A stretch of 64,000 nucleotides of DNA from Deinococcus gobiensis I-0. GTDB taxonomy: Bacteria > Deinococcota > Deinococci > Deinococcales > Deinococcaceae. Below are positions 30,083 to 44,086 of this stretch, one piece after another (within the stretch, counting starts at the first letter, position 1; each line of letters opens with the position of its first letter). Both the position numbers and the translations under genes were made by a program. The notes beneath the pieces were generated by a model. It made no database searches. It saw only the letters and a program-made list of their open reading frames with translations, and was not told the DNA's origin. The stretch spans positions 2,276,501 through 2,340,500 of the forward strand of contig NC_017790.1 of NCBI RefSeq assembly GCF_000252445.1. The letters are read 5' to 3'.

Positions 30083-30823
30083 GTGTCCTGGATGCTGCTG
30101 AGCGCCGCTCTCTTTTCACTGACCGACCCGGCCGGGGACGCGCACGGCGACGGCCGCTACGTTCTGCCCAGCCGCCCGCCGGTCAGCGCCGAGGCCGTGG
30201 ACCTGCGCCGGTTCCAGGCCGCCGAGCAGGGCCGCGGCATGCGCTTCACGGTCGACTACGGCGCGGCGCAGAACCCCTGGAACCTGCCCTCGGGCTTCTC
30301 GGCGGGCGTGACCGACATCTTCGTCAAGACCGGGCGCGGTGGGCTCGAGCCCCTGAGCGACCTGAACCTGCGCGCGGCCGGAGGCCAATGGCAGTATCAC
30401 CTGCGCGTTTCCGGCGCGGGCGCCACCCTGGAAGAGGTGCCGGAGGGGGCAGCCACCCCCACCCGGCTGGCCGACCCGGCCGTGCGGCTCTCGGGCACCA
30501 GCCTGATCATTGACGCGGCGGTGCCCCCCGGCCGCTACGCCTACTGGGTGACGAGCAGCGTCTTTTCGCCGCTGACCCCCGACGGGCTGCTGCGCCCCGG
30601 GACCGACGCGGGACCGGGGCAGCTCCAGGCCACGCGAACCGGCGCCCCGGTCCCGGTGGACGTGCTGGCCCCGGCCGGCGACCTCCAGGCCTACGAGAAG
30701 GGCACGCTGGCTGCCCAGGGCGAGGTCCGCGACCCGCGCCCCCTGCTGCTGACCGGCCTGGGCGCACTAGGCCTGCTGCTGACCGCCGCCGCGACCCTGT
30801 GGCTGTGGCGGCGCGGCGGATGA
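30083..30823 (+). CDS. Exported, membrane-anchored glucodextranase C-terminal/DOMON-like protein
   Basis: 246 residues. After a short hydrophobic start ([13 protein letters not shown]), [34 protein letters not shown] matches the calcium-loop pattern of glucodextranase C-terminal (DOMON-type) beta-sandwich domains (DPxGDxxGxGxY). The domain runs to about residue 200, and a C-terminal helix ([25 protein letters not shown]) anchors it with its face outside the cell. Binding of carbohydrate or another ligand is inferred from the fold. TATACT ends 7 nt before the GTG start (leaderless). It overlaps the EamA gene by ATGA. Confidence 0.72.
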   Translation: MSWMLLSAALFSLTDPAGDAHGDGRYVLPSRPPVSAEAVDLRRFQAAEQGRGMRFTVDYGAAQNPWNLPSGFSAGVTDIFVKTGRGGLEPLSDLNLRAAGGQWQYHLRVSGAGATLEEVPEGAATPTRLADPAVRLSGTSLIIDAAVPPGRYAYWVTSSVFSPLTPDGLLRPGTDAGPGQLQATRTGAPVPVDVLAPAGDLQAYEKGTLAAQGEVRDPRPLLLTGLGALGLLLTAAATLWLWRRGG

Positions 30824-31698
30824 GGGTCCCCGCTCCCGCACTGATCCTGTGCGCCGCCATGCTGTGGGGCCTGCTGGGCATCCTGGGCAAGAGCGCCCAG
30901 GCGGCGGGTGTGGGACCGCTGGAGGTCGCCTTCTGGCGGGCGGTGCTGGGAGGCGCGCTGTTCGCGCTGCACGCCGCCGTCACCCGCGCCGCGCTGCCTC
31001 GGGGGCGCGACCTGTGGATCACGGCGGGCTTCGGGGTGCTCGGGGTCAGCGTGTTCTACGGCACCTACCAGCTCGCCGTGCGTGCGGGGGGCGCGAGCCT
31101 CGCCAGCGTGCTGCTGTACACCGCCCCCGCCTTCGTGGCCCTGATGGGCTGGGCCTTCCTGCGCGAGCGCCTGGGCCTGCGGGAGGTCGTGGCCGTCGTC
31201 GGTACGCTGCTGGGCATCGCCCTGATCAGCCTGGGCGGGGGCCAGGGAGTACAGGTCACGCCGGCCGCGCTGGCCTTCGGGCTGTGCGCGGGCTTCACCT
31301 ACAGCCTGTACTACCTGTACGGCAAGGCCTTTTTCGGGCGCTACGCCCCAGCCGCGCTGTACGCCGTGGCGCTGCCGGTGGGCGCGCTGGGCCTCCTGCC
31401 CCTGACCGATTTCGCCCCCAAGCCGCCGGGCGCGTGGCTGAGCCTGGGGGCCATCGCGCTGTTCTCGACGTATCTGGCCTACCTCGCCTACAGCGCGGGA
31501 TTGCGGCGGCTGGAGGCCACGCGCGCCAGCGTGATCGCCAGTCTGGAGCCGGTGGTGGCGGCCCTGCTCGCCGCGCTGCTCTTCGCCGAGCGCCTCTCGC
31601 CACTCGCGCTGGGTGGGGCGGCGCTGGTGGTCGGGGCCGCCCTGCTCCTGAGCGGCGCCTGGCCAGTGCGGCGGCGCGGCGCGGCGGGCGTCTCCTGA
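30820..31698 (+). CDS. EamA-type drug/metabolite transporter (DMT superfamily)
   Basis: A 292-residue permease with ten predicted helices arranged as two EamA repeats (about residues 5-135 and 145-285). Typical motifs are [22 protein letters not shown] in helix 1, [34 protein letters not shown] at the end of repeat 1, and [37 protein letters not shown] in repeat 2. Family members export amino acids, nucleosides or other metabolites; the substrate is unknown. The ATG lies in the ATGA overlap with the upstream DOMON-like gene. Confidence 0.85.
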   Translation: MRVPAPALILCAAMLWGLLGILGKSAQAAGVGPLEVAFWRAVLGGALFALHAAVTRAALPRGRDLWITAGFGVLGVSVFYGTYQLAVRAGGASLASVLLYTAPAFVALMGWAFLRERLGLREVVAVVGTLLGIALISLGGGQGVQVTPAALAFGLCAGFTYSLYYLYGKAFFGRYAPAALYAVALPVGALGLLPLTDFAPKPPGAWLSLGAIALFSTYLAYLAYSAGLRRLEATRASVIASLEPVVAALLAALLFAERLSPLALGGAALVVGAALLLSGAWPVRRRGAAGVS

Positions 31699-31788
31699 CC
31701 GCGAGGGGCGGGCCGCCGCCCCCTCCCCCACCGCCGCAGGCCGGCCGTCCCTGGTGGGCGGCCGGTCTTGTCTGTAGGCTGGGCGCAG

Positions 31789-32805
31789 ATGGACGGCGGC
31801 ACACAAGCGACTTTGCTGCGATACCGGATTCTGGTTGACCTCACCCTGATCCTGGCGCGCACGACCCGCCGGCATGACCTGCTCGACGCCGTGCACCTGC
31901 ACATGGGGCAGCTGTTCGTCGCGCCGATCACCATGCTCGCCCTGCGTGGCCCGCAGGGACAGTGGACCTGCCTGACCCGCGAGGCCGACCGCCTGCACCA
32001 CAAGACCCTGACGCCTCAGGCCGACGGCCTGCTCGAACGGGTGTGGGCGGGACGGCTGCGCCTGACCAACGACCTCGCCACCTACGTGCAGCAAGAAGGC
32101 GTCACCCTGCGGCGGCTCGACCAGGCCTCCGCGCTGCCGCCGACCGCCTCGTGGATGGGCGTGCCGCTGGGCCACCCCGGCGCGGACGTGACCGGGGTCC
32201 TCTCGGTGCAGAGCTACCGGCAGGCGGCCTTCTCGCCGCAGGACCTCGAACTGCTGGAGGTTTTCGCGGCCCACCTGAGCGTGGCGCTCGACAACGCCGC
32301 GCTGCGCGAGCGCCTGGAGTGCGAAGCCATGACCGACGAGCTGACCGGCCTGGGCAACCGCCGCCGCCTCATGCTGGAAGGCGAGCGGGCGATGGCGCAG
32401 GGGCCGCTGTGCGTCGCGCTGCTCGACATCCAGGATTTCAAGCAGGTGAACGACGAGCGCGGGCACCTCGTGGGCGACGCCGTGCTGCGCGAGGTGGCCG
32501 AACTGCTGCGGACCTGCGTGCAGCCCAGTGGCGAGGCCTTCCGGCTCGGCGGCGACGAGTTCGCCCTGCTGTTGCCTGGGCCGGTCGGAGACCAGGAACC
32601 GCGCCTGCGCCAGCTGCGCGCCGCGCTCGCGGCGATGCCGGCCGACCTGGCCGCCGAGGTCAACCTGGGGCTGGCCGGCAGCCGGCCTGGCGAGGGCCTC
32701 GACGACCTGCTGGGACGCGCCGATGAGCGGATGTACCAGGCCAAGGCCCGCCGGGTCTTCGTGGACCCGCCGCGCGCCCCGGCCCCGGTCCCCCCGGAGC
32801 ACTGA
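31789..32805 (+). CDS. GAF-GGDEF diguanylate cyclase
   Basis: 338 residues: an N-terminal GAF sensor domain (about 20-165; ...SWMGVPLGHPGADVTGVLSVQSYRQAAFSPQDLELLEVFAAHLSVALDNA) and a GGDEF domain (about 175-325) with MTDELTGLGNRRRL, LLDIQDFKQVNDERGHLVGDAVL and FRLGGDEFALLL. The GGDEF signature is intact, so c-di-GMP synthesis is expected. The RxxD inhibitory site normally five residues before it is absent (PSGEAF), so product inhibition may be weak. No membrane helix. TAGGCT ends 8 nt before the chosen ATG (leaderless). Confidence 0.88.
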   Translation: MDGGTQATLLRYRILVDLTLILARTTRRHDLLDAVHLHMGQLFVAPITMLALRGPQGQWTCLTREADRLHHKTLTPQADGLLERVWAGRLRLTNDLATYVQQEGVTLRRLDQASALPPTASWMGVPLGHPGADVTGVLSVQSYRQAAFSPQDLELLEVFAAHLSVALDNAALRERLECEAMTDELTGLGNRRRLMLEGERAMAQGPLCVALLDIQDFKQVNDERGHLVGDAVLREVAELLRTCVQPSGEAFRLGGDEFALLLPGPVGDQEPRLRQLRAALAAMPADLAAEVNLGLAGSRPGEGLDDLLGRADERMYQAKARRVFVDPPRAPAPVPPEH

Positions 32806-32832
32806 CGCAGGGCCAGCGACACGCCGCCTTCC

Positions 32833-34140
<1,308 letters not shown>

Positions 34141-34249
34141 GGCGGGCAGGCTAGCGGGCGCGCGTGAAGCAGGCTTGAGGAGACGGTGGTGGGGCGGCTC
34201 CCCCGGAACATGGAGGCCCCCGATACGCTCGCGCGGCCCCGGCGCGGCG

Positions 34250-34312
34250 TAGCCTGGACGGATGAGGCTGCTCGAAACCGTGACGAGGGACATTCTCCAT
34301 GAAGACCGCTGA
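34250..34312 (+). promoter_or_regulatory. -10 hexamer plus 16-codon leaderless mini-ORF overlapping the ABC permease start
   Basis: TAGCCT (34250-34255) is followed after 6 nt by ATG 34262. The [19 protein letters not shown] ends with TGA at 34310-34312, 11 nt inside the permease gene that starts at 34299 in another frame. The permease has no leaderless -10 and no clear Shine-Dalgarno, so this mini-ORF probably delivers ribosomes to it. Confidence 0.45.
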
Positions 34313-35459
34313 CCTGTGGCTGCTGGCGTGGCGGGGCCTGACCCGCCGCCCGGTCCGGACCCTGCTCACCGCGCTGGGCATCACGGTGGCGGTGGCGAGC
34401 ATGGTGGTGTTCCTGTCGCTGGGCGAGGGCATCCGCAAGGTGTTCACGGCCGAGCTGGGGGGCATCGGCCCCGACATCCAGGTCAGCCTCAACGGGCTGT
34501 CGCAGGGCTTCGCGCCGCAGGCCAACCTCGACGAGGCGGTCGTGTCGCGCATTCAGGGCCTCTCGGGCGAGCTGGGCCTGAGCAACGTGACCCCGGTGGT
34601 CATGTCGCTGCGCGGGAGCCTGGACGTGGCGCAGAGCACCGTGCTCTACGGCCTGCCGGCGGCGGGCGGCCTGAGCGCCATCTTTCCCAAGACGCAGGTG
34701 GCGACGGGGCGCAGCCTCACGGCCGCCGACGAGACTGGAGCGGTGGCGGTCGTGGGGGCCAAGAGCGCCGAGAACCTGCGCCTCTCGGTCGGCTCGACCC
34801 TGAACCTCAACCGCCAGAGCCGCGTGCGCGTGATCGGCGTGCTGGCGCCCGAGTCCGGGCTGGTGGACAACTTCATCTTCCTGCCCATCCGCACGCTGCA
34901 ACGCGCCGAGGGCGCGACCGGGCGTGTATCGCTGGTGGCGGTCAAGCTGCAGAACCCGCGCAATGCGGCGGCGGTCGCCAAGACCCTGACCGAACGCCTG
35001 AAGCTCGAAGCCCAGACCCAGTCGGATTTCCTGAGCTTCGTGGACCGCGCCCTGAAGATCAGCGACGCGGTGCGCTTCGGCATTTCGCTCATCGCCCTGA
35101 TCGTGGGCGGGCTGGCGGTGGCGAACACGGTCATGATGGGCGTCTTCGAGCGCACCCGCGAGTTCGGCACCCTGCGGGCGATGGGCGCGCGTCCCGGCTT
35201 CGTGCGCGCGCTGGTCCTGAGCGAGTCGCTGCTGCTCTCGCTCGTGGGCGGCGTGGGCGGCCTGCTGCTGGGGCTGGCGGGCATCTGGGCCGTGAACCTC
35301 TACACCCAGGACCTCGCGGGCATCGACGCGGCGGCGCTGACCCCGGCGCTGACCGCGCTGGCCCTGGGCATCAGCCTGCTGCTGGGGCTGCTCTCGGGGC
35401 TGCTGCCGGCCCGCAGCGCCGCGCGCATGCCTATCACCGAAGCCCTGGGGCGCGTATGA
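34299..35459 (+). CDS. ABC transporter permease, MacB/FtsX type
   Basis: 386 residues with helix 1 near 23-45 ([30 protein letters not shown]), a MacB-PCD periplasmic domain to about 250, and three C-terminal helices ([46 protein letters not shown] and two more). The [15 protein letters not shown] coupling segment contacts the ATPase. Family members act as mechanotransmitters for export of peptides, lipoproteins or antibiotics. The stop overlaps the ATPase ATG (ATGA), so the pair is one operon. Confidence 0.88.
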   Translation: MKTADLWLLAWRGLTRRPVRTLLTALGITVAVASMVVFLSLGEGIRKVFTAELGGIGPDIQVSLNGLSQGFAPQANLDEAVVSRIQGLSGELGLSNVTPVVMSLRGSLDVAQSTVLYGLPAAGGLSAIFPKTQVATGRSLTAADETGAVAVVGAKSAENLRLSVGSTLNLNRQSRVRVIGVLAPESGLVDNFIFLPIRTLQRAEGATGRVSLVAVKLQNPRNAAAVAKTLTERLKLEAQTQSDFLSFVDRALKISDAVRFGISLIALIVGGLAVANTVMMGVFERTREFGTLRAMGARPGFVRALVLSESLLLSLVGGVGGLLLGLAGIWAVNLYTQDLAGIDAAALTPALTALALGISLLLGLLSGLLPARSAARMPITEALGRV

Positions 35460-36145
35460 CCGGCGCACAGCCGGCGGCCCTGGCGACCGAAAATCTCTCG
35501 CGCGTCTACCCCAGCGGCGAGGGCGAGATCACGGCGCTTTCTCCCTTCACGCACACCTTCGCGCCGGGCCTCACGGCGGTCGTGGGGCCGTCGGGCAGCG
35601 GCAAGAGCACCCTGCTCAACCTGCTGGCGGGCTTCGACACCCCCAGCGGCGGGCGGGTGCGGGTGGGCGACACCGACCTGCACGCCCTTTCGGAAACGGG
35701 CCGCGCCGACTTCCGGCTGGCGAACTACGGCTTCGTGTTCCAGAACCACAACCTCGTGAGCATCCTGAGCGCGCAGGAGAACGTCGAGTTTCCGCTGCTG
35801 CTGGCGGGCGTGCCCGCGCGCGAGCGCCGCGACCGTGCCCGCACCCTGCTGGACGACGTCGGGCTGCTGGCCCGCGCCGGACACCTGCCGCACCAGCTCT
35901 CGGGCGGCGAGGCCCAGCGCGTCGCCATCGCCCGCGCCCTGGCCCGCGACCCGGCGGTGCTGCTGGCCGACGAACCGACCGGCAACCTCGACACCCGGAC
36001 CGGCCAGAAGGTGCTGGAACTGTTGACCGGCCCGGCGCGTCAGGGCCGCACGGTCGTCCTGATCACCCACGACCGCGACGTGGCCGCGCTGGCCGACCAC
36101 CGCCTGGAGGTCCGCGACGGGGTGGTGAGCCGGGGGGAGCACTAG
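35456..36145 (+). CDS. ABC transporter ATP-binding protein, MacB/LolD type
   Basis: A 229-residue ATPase with Walker [20 protein letters not shown]-loop [11 protein letters not shown], signature [15 protein letters not shown], Walker [13 protein letters not shown] and switch His [15 protein letters not shown]. The DEPTGNLD form is typical of MacB/LolD/FtsE-type type VII systems, matching the permease directly upstream, with which it overlaps by 4 nt. No outer-membrane or adaptor gene is adjacent. Cytoplasmic, membrane associated. Confidence 0.92.
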   Translation: MTGAQPAALATENLSRVYPSGEGEITALSPFTHTFAPGLTAVVGPSGSGKSTLLNLLAGFDTPSGGRVRVGDTDLHALSETGRADFRLANYGFVFQNHNLVSILSAQENVEFPLLLAGVPARERRDRARTLLDDVGLLARAGHLPHQLSGGEAQRVAIARALARDPAVLLADEPTGNLDTRTGQKVLELLTGPARQGRTVVLITHDRDVAALADHRLEVRDGVVSRGEH

Positions 36146-36212
36146 GGCGGCGCGCCATAAGGGTTCCTGATCAGGGGGCACTGGACCATCCGGCCCGCCC
36201 CCTTCTCCCGCG

Positions 36213-36641
36213 TTACTTCACCTGCACCTGACCGTCCCGCAACAGGAAGGTGCGGCCCTGGGCGTCCACCAGGCGGGCGACGACCTGCACGCCCTCGCCC
36301 GCCGTCACGCCGTCGGCCACGCCGCGCCCCACCGCCACCGTGCAGCCGGCGCCGCAGCGGCGCTGGTCGGCGCTGTCCACATCCGCACTCCACACGCCGC
36401 TGTCGGTCACCACATACACGTCCGTGACGCGCAGGCCCGACGCCAGCGTGCGCGGTGTCCGGACACGGACCTGCACGTTGAACAGGCTGCCGCTGATGAC
36501 CGGGGCGGCCTCGGCGCGGATGACCTGCCCGGTCACGTTCAGCGAGGTGGGGGCGTCGAGCAGCTGGCCGGTCGTCGGCGGCTCGACCTGCACGCCGCAG
36601 CCGGCCAGCAGGGCGAGGAGCACGGCGAACAGGCGCTTCAT
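36213..36641 (-). CDS. Putative lipoprotein, unknown
   Basis: 142 residues with a type II signal peptide, MKRLFAVLLALLAGCGVQVEP, whose LLAGC lipobox predicts lipidation at Cys15. The mature part is beta-rich, with YVVTDSGVWSADVDSADQRRCGAGC carrying two Cys that could pair. No family recognised. TAGACT ends 7 nt before the ATG (leaderless). It stands alone, convergent with the ABC operon. Confidence 0.7.
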   Translation of the reverse strand: MKRLFAVLLALLAGCGVQVEPPTTGQLLDAPTSLNVTGQVIRAEAAPVISGSLFNVQVRVRTPRTLASGLRVTDVYVVTDSGVWSADVDSADQRRCGAGCTVAVGRGVADGVTAGEGVQVVARLVDAQGRTFLLRDGQVQVK

Positions 36642-36765
36642 GCCCCCCAGTCTAAAAGAAAACCCGCCCCGTAGGGCCGGCCTTCTTCACAGAGCGCACA
36701 CCGGACGGTGCCAGAACCTTGATCCGCAGGCGCGGGGACCTTTGTCCGGCCCCCGTGCCCCGCAC

Positions 36766-38756
36766 TCACCAGGTCAGGTCGGGCGGCGTCACCACCCGGT
36801 CGGCGGGCTGGTCGGTGACCAGGGTGTAGGTCAGGACGTAGGTACCCGGAATGACGCGCTGGAGCAGCAGCGTGTCGCCGCTCACCTGCGGCACGGCGCT
36901 CGCGAGGCTCGGCCCCTGCACCGTGACCGGGCCGCGCGTGGCTCCGGCCGGCAGCGGATCGATGAGGCGCACGTTGTCCAGCGTGCGGTCCACCGTGAGG
37001 GTCAGGGTGACGGCGTATCCCTGCGCGGCAGGTTCGACGTTCTTGTTCAGGCTGCCGCGCGCCCCGTTCTCGACGGCGCGGGTCACGTTGGCGCCGCCCG
37101 GCGCGCGCACCCGCGCCTGCCCGGTGGTGCGCAGGCCCGCCGGGTCCAGCACGGCCTCGGCGGTGTCGGTGCGGCACACCCGCACGGGCACCTTGAGGCG
37201 CAGCGCCTGCCCCCCCCGAAATCGCCCGGCAGTTCCAGCGGGTAGTCGCTCGTCCAGCCGCTCGGCAGGTTCAGGCGCAGGCGTGCGGGCAGCTTGTACG
37301 GAAAGTCGGTCTTGGCGACGGCCACGAGCTGCGTCACGTCGCAGGCGTTCAGGAGGTCCGGAGCCGTGACGAGCGAGACCTCGGTCTGCACGTTGTACTC
37401 GATGGTCACGCGGCCGGTCGTGCCGTCGCTGACCCGGCCCGGCGCGGGCGAGGCGAAGGTGCTGCCCGGCACCTGGGTGGGCGTGACCGGGTAGTCGCCG
37501 GGGGCGAGCGGCACCGTCGCCGGGGTGTTCAGGGTGCGGCCGCCGACCTGGAAGGGCACGCCGGTCAGCGGCACGCGCGTGTCGCCGTAGATCGCCACGG
37601 CGTCCACGGCGAGCTGGCCCGAGGGCGGCCGGGCCACGAAGCGCAGCTTGTTGTAGCCGGGCTGGTAGCGGATCTCGCCGGGCGACACTACGTTGGCCTT
37701 GCCCTCGATGATGCTCGCACTCACCGGCACGTAGCCGCCGGGCAGCACCGGGCGCACGGTCGTCTCGCCGATCAGGGCGTAGCTGGCCCCCGGAATGGGG
37801 CGGCCCTGCGGGTCCACCACGTCCACGAGCAGCTGGTTGGCGACCTTGACGCCGGGCGGCGGCGTGAAGCCCCCCACCACGGCCGTCACCGGCTGGTCGC
37901 CCAGGCGGAAGGAATAGCGGATGGCGTTGCTGTACTGCTTGGAGGTGGGCAGCACCCGGATATAGACCTGCCAGTCGCCCACGAGGTCGGGCGTGATGGC
38001 GAAGCGGTCGGTGGCCGACTTGCCGTTGTCGCTGGTGGTGAGGTTCACGCGCTTGCCGCCCGGCTGCACCACCCAGGTCTCGGCCTCCTGCGCGCCGTCC
38101 ACGTCGTAGTTGATGAGGCTGACCGTCTGGCCCACCCACTCGCGCGGCACGCTCAGGCGCGCGGCGAGCAGGGCGTTTTCGCCGGTGTCGCGGGCGTTGA
38201 CGCTGAAGTCGCTGGTTTCGAGGGTAAAGGGCGAGGCCACGCGCAGCGCGAAGGAGTTCTTGCCGTCGCCGCTGCTGTCTACCTTGAGGGTGTAGGTGCC
38301 GGCGCTCAGGCCCCCGGCGAACAGGCTTTCCCAGGTGTGCTCGCGGCCGGTGCCGTAGCGGCGCTCGGCGACCACGCCGCCGGGGCCGGTCAGGGTGAAG
38401 GTCGTGGTGAAGGGCTCGTTCTTCTTGTACAGCTCGTCGCCGAAGTAGCCTGCGCCCCGGCGGCCGTCCACGTAGTCCGCGAGGTTGAAGCCCGGCGAGT
38501 ACAGCTCCAGGCCCAGGGGCCTCCCCGCGTCCTGCGGCGAGACGCGGATGACGTAGGACTCCACCTCCTGCGGCCACTTCTCGCCCACCGACACCAGGGG
38601 CAGGATGCCGCCGGTCGGCGAGTCGGCGCTGGCGGGCACCTGGGCGGGGGCAGCCTGGGCCGGGGCCGGCTGTGCAGGTGCGGTCTGGGCCGACGCGGCG
38701 CCCAGTGCCAGCAGCGCGGCGAGAAGGAAGGTAGAGCGGGCAGGCGGCGTCTTCAC
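36766..38756 (-). pseudogene. Large exported beta-rich protein, frameshifted in a G8 run
   Basis: GTG 38756 begins a signal peptide ([23 protein letters not shown]). The mature part has pre-peptidase C-like and Ig-like segments ([62 protein letters not shown]) and a DUF11-like C-terminus. The frame breaks at the G8 run (minus strand, 37210-37217). Upstream reads LPGDFGG; downstream, in another frame, [25 protein letters not shown] continues to [23 protein letters not shown] and a stop at 36766. G6 or G9 would restore one ORF of about 660 codons. TATGCT ends 8 nt before the GTG. Confidence 0.75.
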
Positions 38757-38811
38757 TGAGAAAAAGCATACCGTGGGGCGTGCCCGGGCGCGGCGGGGGT
38801 ATGCTCGCCCC

Positions 38812-40466
<1,655 letters not shown>

Positions 40467-40470
<4 letters not shown>

Positions 40471-41009
40471 CCGCCCCCGAGATGGACGCCGAGACGCTGG
40501 CCTTTCTCCAGAACGTGTTCGAGCTCGTGCGGGCGGGCGACACCGAACAGCTCGCGCCGCTGCTCGCGGGCGGGCTGCCGCCGAACCTGCGCAACCACAA
40601 GGGCGACAGCCTGCTCATGCTGGCGAGCTACCACGGCCACCGCGACCTGAGCGAACTGCTGCTGACCCACGGTGCGGACCCCGAACTCGCCAACGACCAG
40701 GCGCAGACCCCCCTTCAGGGCGCCGCCTTCAAGGGCGACCTGAACATGGTGCGGCTGCTGCTGGCCCACGGCGCGCACGTCGAGGGCCGGGCCTTCGAGG
40801 GCGGCAAGACGGCCCTGACCTTCGCCGCGATGTTCGGGCGCACGGCGATTGTCGAGGAACTGCTCGCGCACGGCGCCGACCCCCGCGCCCGCGACGCCGA
40901 GGGCACGGCCCCTCTGGACGCCGCCCGCATGATGGGCGCGCAGGAGACGGTGGCCCAGCTCGAGCGTGTGCTGGCCCAGGACAGCACCGATCCTGCCCGC
41001 CTGAACTGA
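40467..41009 (+). CDS. Ankyrin-repeat protein
   Basis: 180 residues forming about four ankyrin repeats, for example [90 protein letters not shown] and [24 protein letters not shown]. Cytoplasmic; presumably a protein-interaction module. The GTG at 40467 overlaps the pgi stop (GTGA), so the two genes are translationally coupled; ATG 40482 is an alternative start. Why an ankyrin protein is coupled to pgi is not known. Confidence 0.85.
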
Positions 41010-41095
41010 GCGGGAGGAGAACGGCCCCGCGCCCTTTTCCACACTTTGTCATCTGTTGTGCTTTGGAAAATGAGGTTCCGGAGCACAATGGAGGC

Positions 41096-42148
41096 ATGAC
41101 CACTTCTCCCGCCCTGCCCCTGTCGGTGCTCGATCTCGTCCCCGTGCCTCTCGGCTCGGACGCGGCGCAGGGAGTCAGGGACGCCCTGCACCTCGTCCAG
41201 ACCGCCGAGAGCCTGGGGTACGGACGTTACTGGGTGGCCGAGCACCACAACATGGCCTCGCTGGCGAGCAGCGTGCCGCTGGCAGTGCTCGCGGCGGCCT
41301 CGCAGGTCACCTCGCGCATCCGGCTCGGGTCGGGCGGCGTGATGCTGCCCAACCATGCGCCGCTGGCCGTCGCGGAGGGCTACCGCCTCCTCTCGGCGCT
41401 GGCCCCCGACCGCGTGGACCTGGGCCTGGGCCGCGCGCCCGGCACCGACGGCCGCACGGCGAGCGCGCTGCGCGGCGTGGGAAACTACGAAGAACCCTTC
41501 GAGCGCCAGCTCGGTGACCTAATCGCCTTCGGCACGGGCGAATTCCCGGCCGGGCACCCCTACGCGGGCACGGTCGCCTCGCCCGCCGGCGAGGGCCTGT
41601 TCCCGCCCCTGTGGATTCTGAGCAGCAGCGGCCACGGCGCGCATGTGGCGGCCGAGGCGGGCGCGGGGCTGGCCTTCGCGTGGCACATCAACCCCGACAC
41701 GGCGCTGGCGCGCGCCGCCGCCGACGCCTACCGCCGCGCCTTCGTGCCGTCGGAGGCTTTCGCGCAGCCGCGCGTGCTGGTCGCCGCGAGCGTGATCTGC
41801 GCGGCCACGCAGGAAGAAGCCGAGGAGCTGAGCCTCCCCCTGGGCCTGATGTTCCTGCGCCTGCGCCGGGGCGAGACCGCACCCTTCCCGACCGTCGAGG
41901 AGGCCCGGGCGTATCCCTACACCCCGCAGGAGCGCGCCGTGGCCGAGGCGGCGCGGGCGCGGGCCATCGTGGGCGACCCGGAGACGGTGGTGCGGCGACT
42001 GCGCCAGCTCGCGCGCGACACGGCCGCCGACGAACTCATGCTGGGCGCGATGATGCCCGACCCCGCCGCCCGCGCCGAGGGCTACCGCCTGATCATGGAG
42101 GCCATGCGCGCCGCCGAAACCCAGGCTGAACCGGCCATCGCTTATTGA
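41096..42148 (+). CDS. Luciferase-like (LLM class) flavin-dependent oxidoreductase
   Basis: A 350-residue TIM-barrel FMNH2/F420-type monooxygenase-like protein of the MsnO8 group. [94 protein letters not shown] is the hallmark N-terminal half (WVAEHHN and [10 protein letters not shown]), followed by [15 protein letters not shown]. Substrate unknown. The ATG follows GGAGG by only one nt; CACAAT six nt upstream may serve as -10. Confidence 0.88.
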   Translation: MTTSPALPLSVLDLVPVPLGSDAAQGVRDALHLVQTAESLGYGRYWVAEHHNMASLASSVPLAVLAAASQVTSRIRLGSGGVMLPNHAPLAVAEGYRLLSALAPDRVDLGLGRAPGTDGRTASALRGVGNYEEPFERQLGDLIAFGTGEFPAGHPYAGTVASPAGEGLFPPLWILSSSGHGAHVAAEAGAGLAFAWHINPDTALARAAADAYRRAFVPSEAFAQPRVLVAASVICAATQEEAEELSLPLGLMFLRLRRGETAPFPTVEEARAYPYTPQERAVAEAARARAIVGDPETVVRRLRQLARDTAADELMLGAMMPDPAARAEGYRLIMEAMRAAETQAEPAIAY

Positions 42149-42173
42149 GAATTATTCCTATTAAGAGTAGACT
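42145..42173 (+). promoter_or_regulatory. Promoter with Fur-like box for the VIT1/CCC1-type gene
   Basis: -35 TTGAGA (42145-42150), 17-nt spacer, -10 TAGACT (42168-42173) ending 6 nt before the ATG. TGAGAAT-T-ATTCCTA (42146-42160) fits the 7-1-7 Fur consensus at 11 of 14 arm positions and overlaps the -35. It also overlaps the stop codon of the preceding gene. Confidence 0.6.
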
Positions 42174-42179
42174 GGGGGC

Positions 42180-42722
42180 ATGCCCGAGCTTGTCCCCACC
42201 GTCCGCCCCATGCCGCAAGCTCCCGAGGTGGCCCCGGCCGGGCAGGACCACACGTTCGTGCTCCAGAAGGTGCAGCCCGCGCTGCTGGGGCTCATGGACG
42301 GGTCGGTCAGCACCCTCGCCCCCATCTTCGCGGTGGCGGGCCTGACCGGCAAACCCATCGACGCCTTTTTCGTCGGCCTCGCCGCCAGCGTCGGCGCCGG
42401 CATCAGCATGGGCCTCGCCGAGGCCCTCAGCGACGACGGCGTGGTGTCGGGACGCGGCGCTCCCCTCGCCCGCGGCGTCATCACCGGCCTCGCCACCGTC
42501 CTGGGCGGCATGCTCCACACCCTCCCCTTCCTCATTCCGGACCTGCGTACGGCCCTCACGCTGGCCTACGCGGTCGTCGTCGTCGAGCTGCTGCTCATCG
42601 CCCTGATCCGCTGGAAGTACATGCGCAGCCCCCTGCCCCAGACCATCCTTCAGGTCATCGTCGGCGGCGCCGTCGTCTTCGCCGTCGGCGTCTGGCTCGG
42701 CCGCCTCGGCTCGGCCGGGTAA
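42180..42722 (+). CDS. VIT1/CCC1-family iron/manganese transporter
   Basis: 180 residues with about five helices. [56 protein letters not shown] is the VIT/CCC1 core (G-x-M-D-G-x-x-S-T-L-x-P, then GxxSMGxAE), known to move Fe(II)/Mn(II) out of the cytoplasm in yeast and plants. The metal-binding insert between helices 2 and 3 is short. With a Fur-like box in its promoter, a role in metal detoxification or efflux is inferred. TAGACT ends 6 nt before the ATG (leaderless). Confidence 0.8.
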   Translation: MPELVPTVRPMPQAPEVAPAGQDHTFVLQKVQPALLGLMDGSVSTLAPIFAVAGLTGKPIDAFFVGLAASVGAGISMGLAEALSDDGVVSGRGAPLARGVITGLATVLGGMLHTLPFLIPDLRTALTLAYAVVVVELLLIALIRWKYMRSPLPQTILQVIVGGAVVFAVGVWLGRLGSAG

Positions 42723-42729
42723 ACGCAAA

Positions 42730-42753
42730 GGGTGGGCCGGTCAGCCCACCCTC
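42730..42753. terminator. Bidirectional terminator between the VIT1/CCC1-like and MFS genes
   Basis: AGGGTGGGC (42730-42738) and GCCCACCCT (42745-42753) with a 6-nt loop, directly between convergent genes. Confidence 0.65.
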
Positions 42754-42803
42754 CTCTCCTTGCCACCGGCACCGCCGGTCTTGTCCCGTGCGCCTCCCGG
42801 TCG

Positions 42804-43994
<1,191 letters not shown>

Positions 43995-44086
43995 AGGCCC
44001 CACCTTACGCCCGTCGCGGCAATCCCAAGAAGAACTCAAGCGCATTTTTGGCCCGCCATGCGGGACTTTTCCCTATGCTGTACCAA

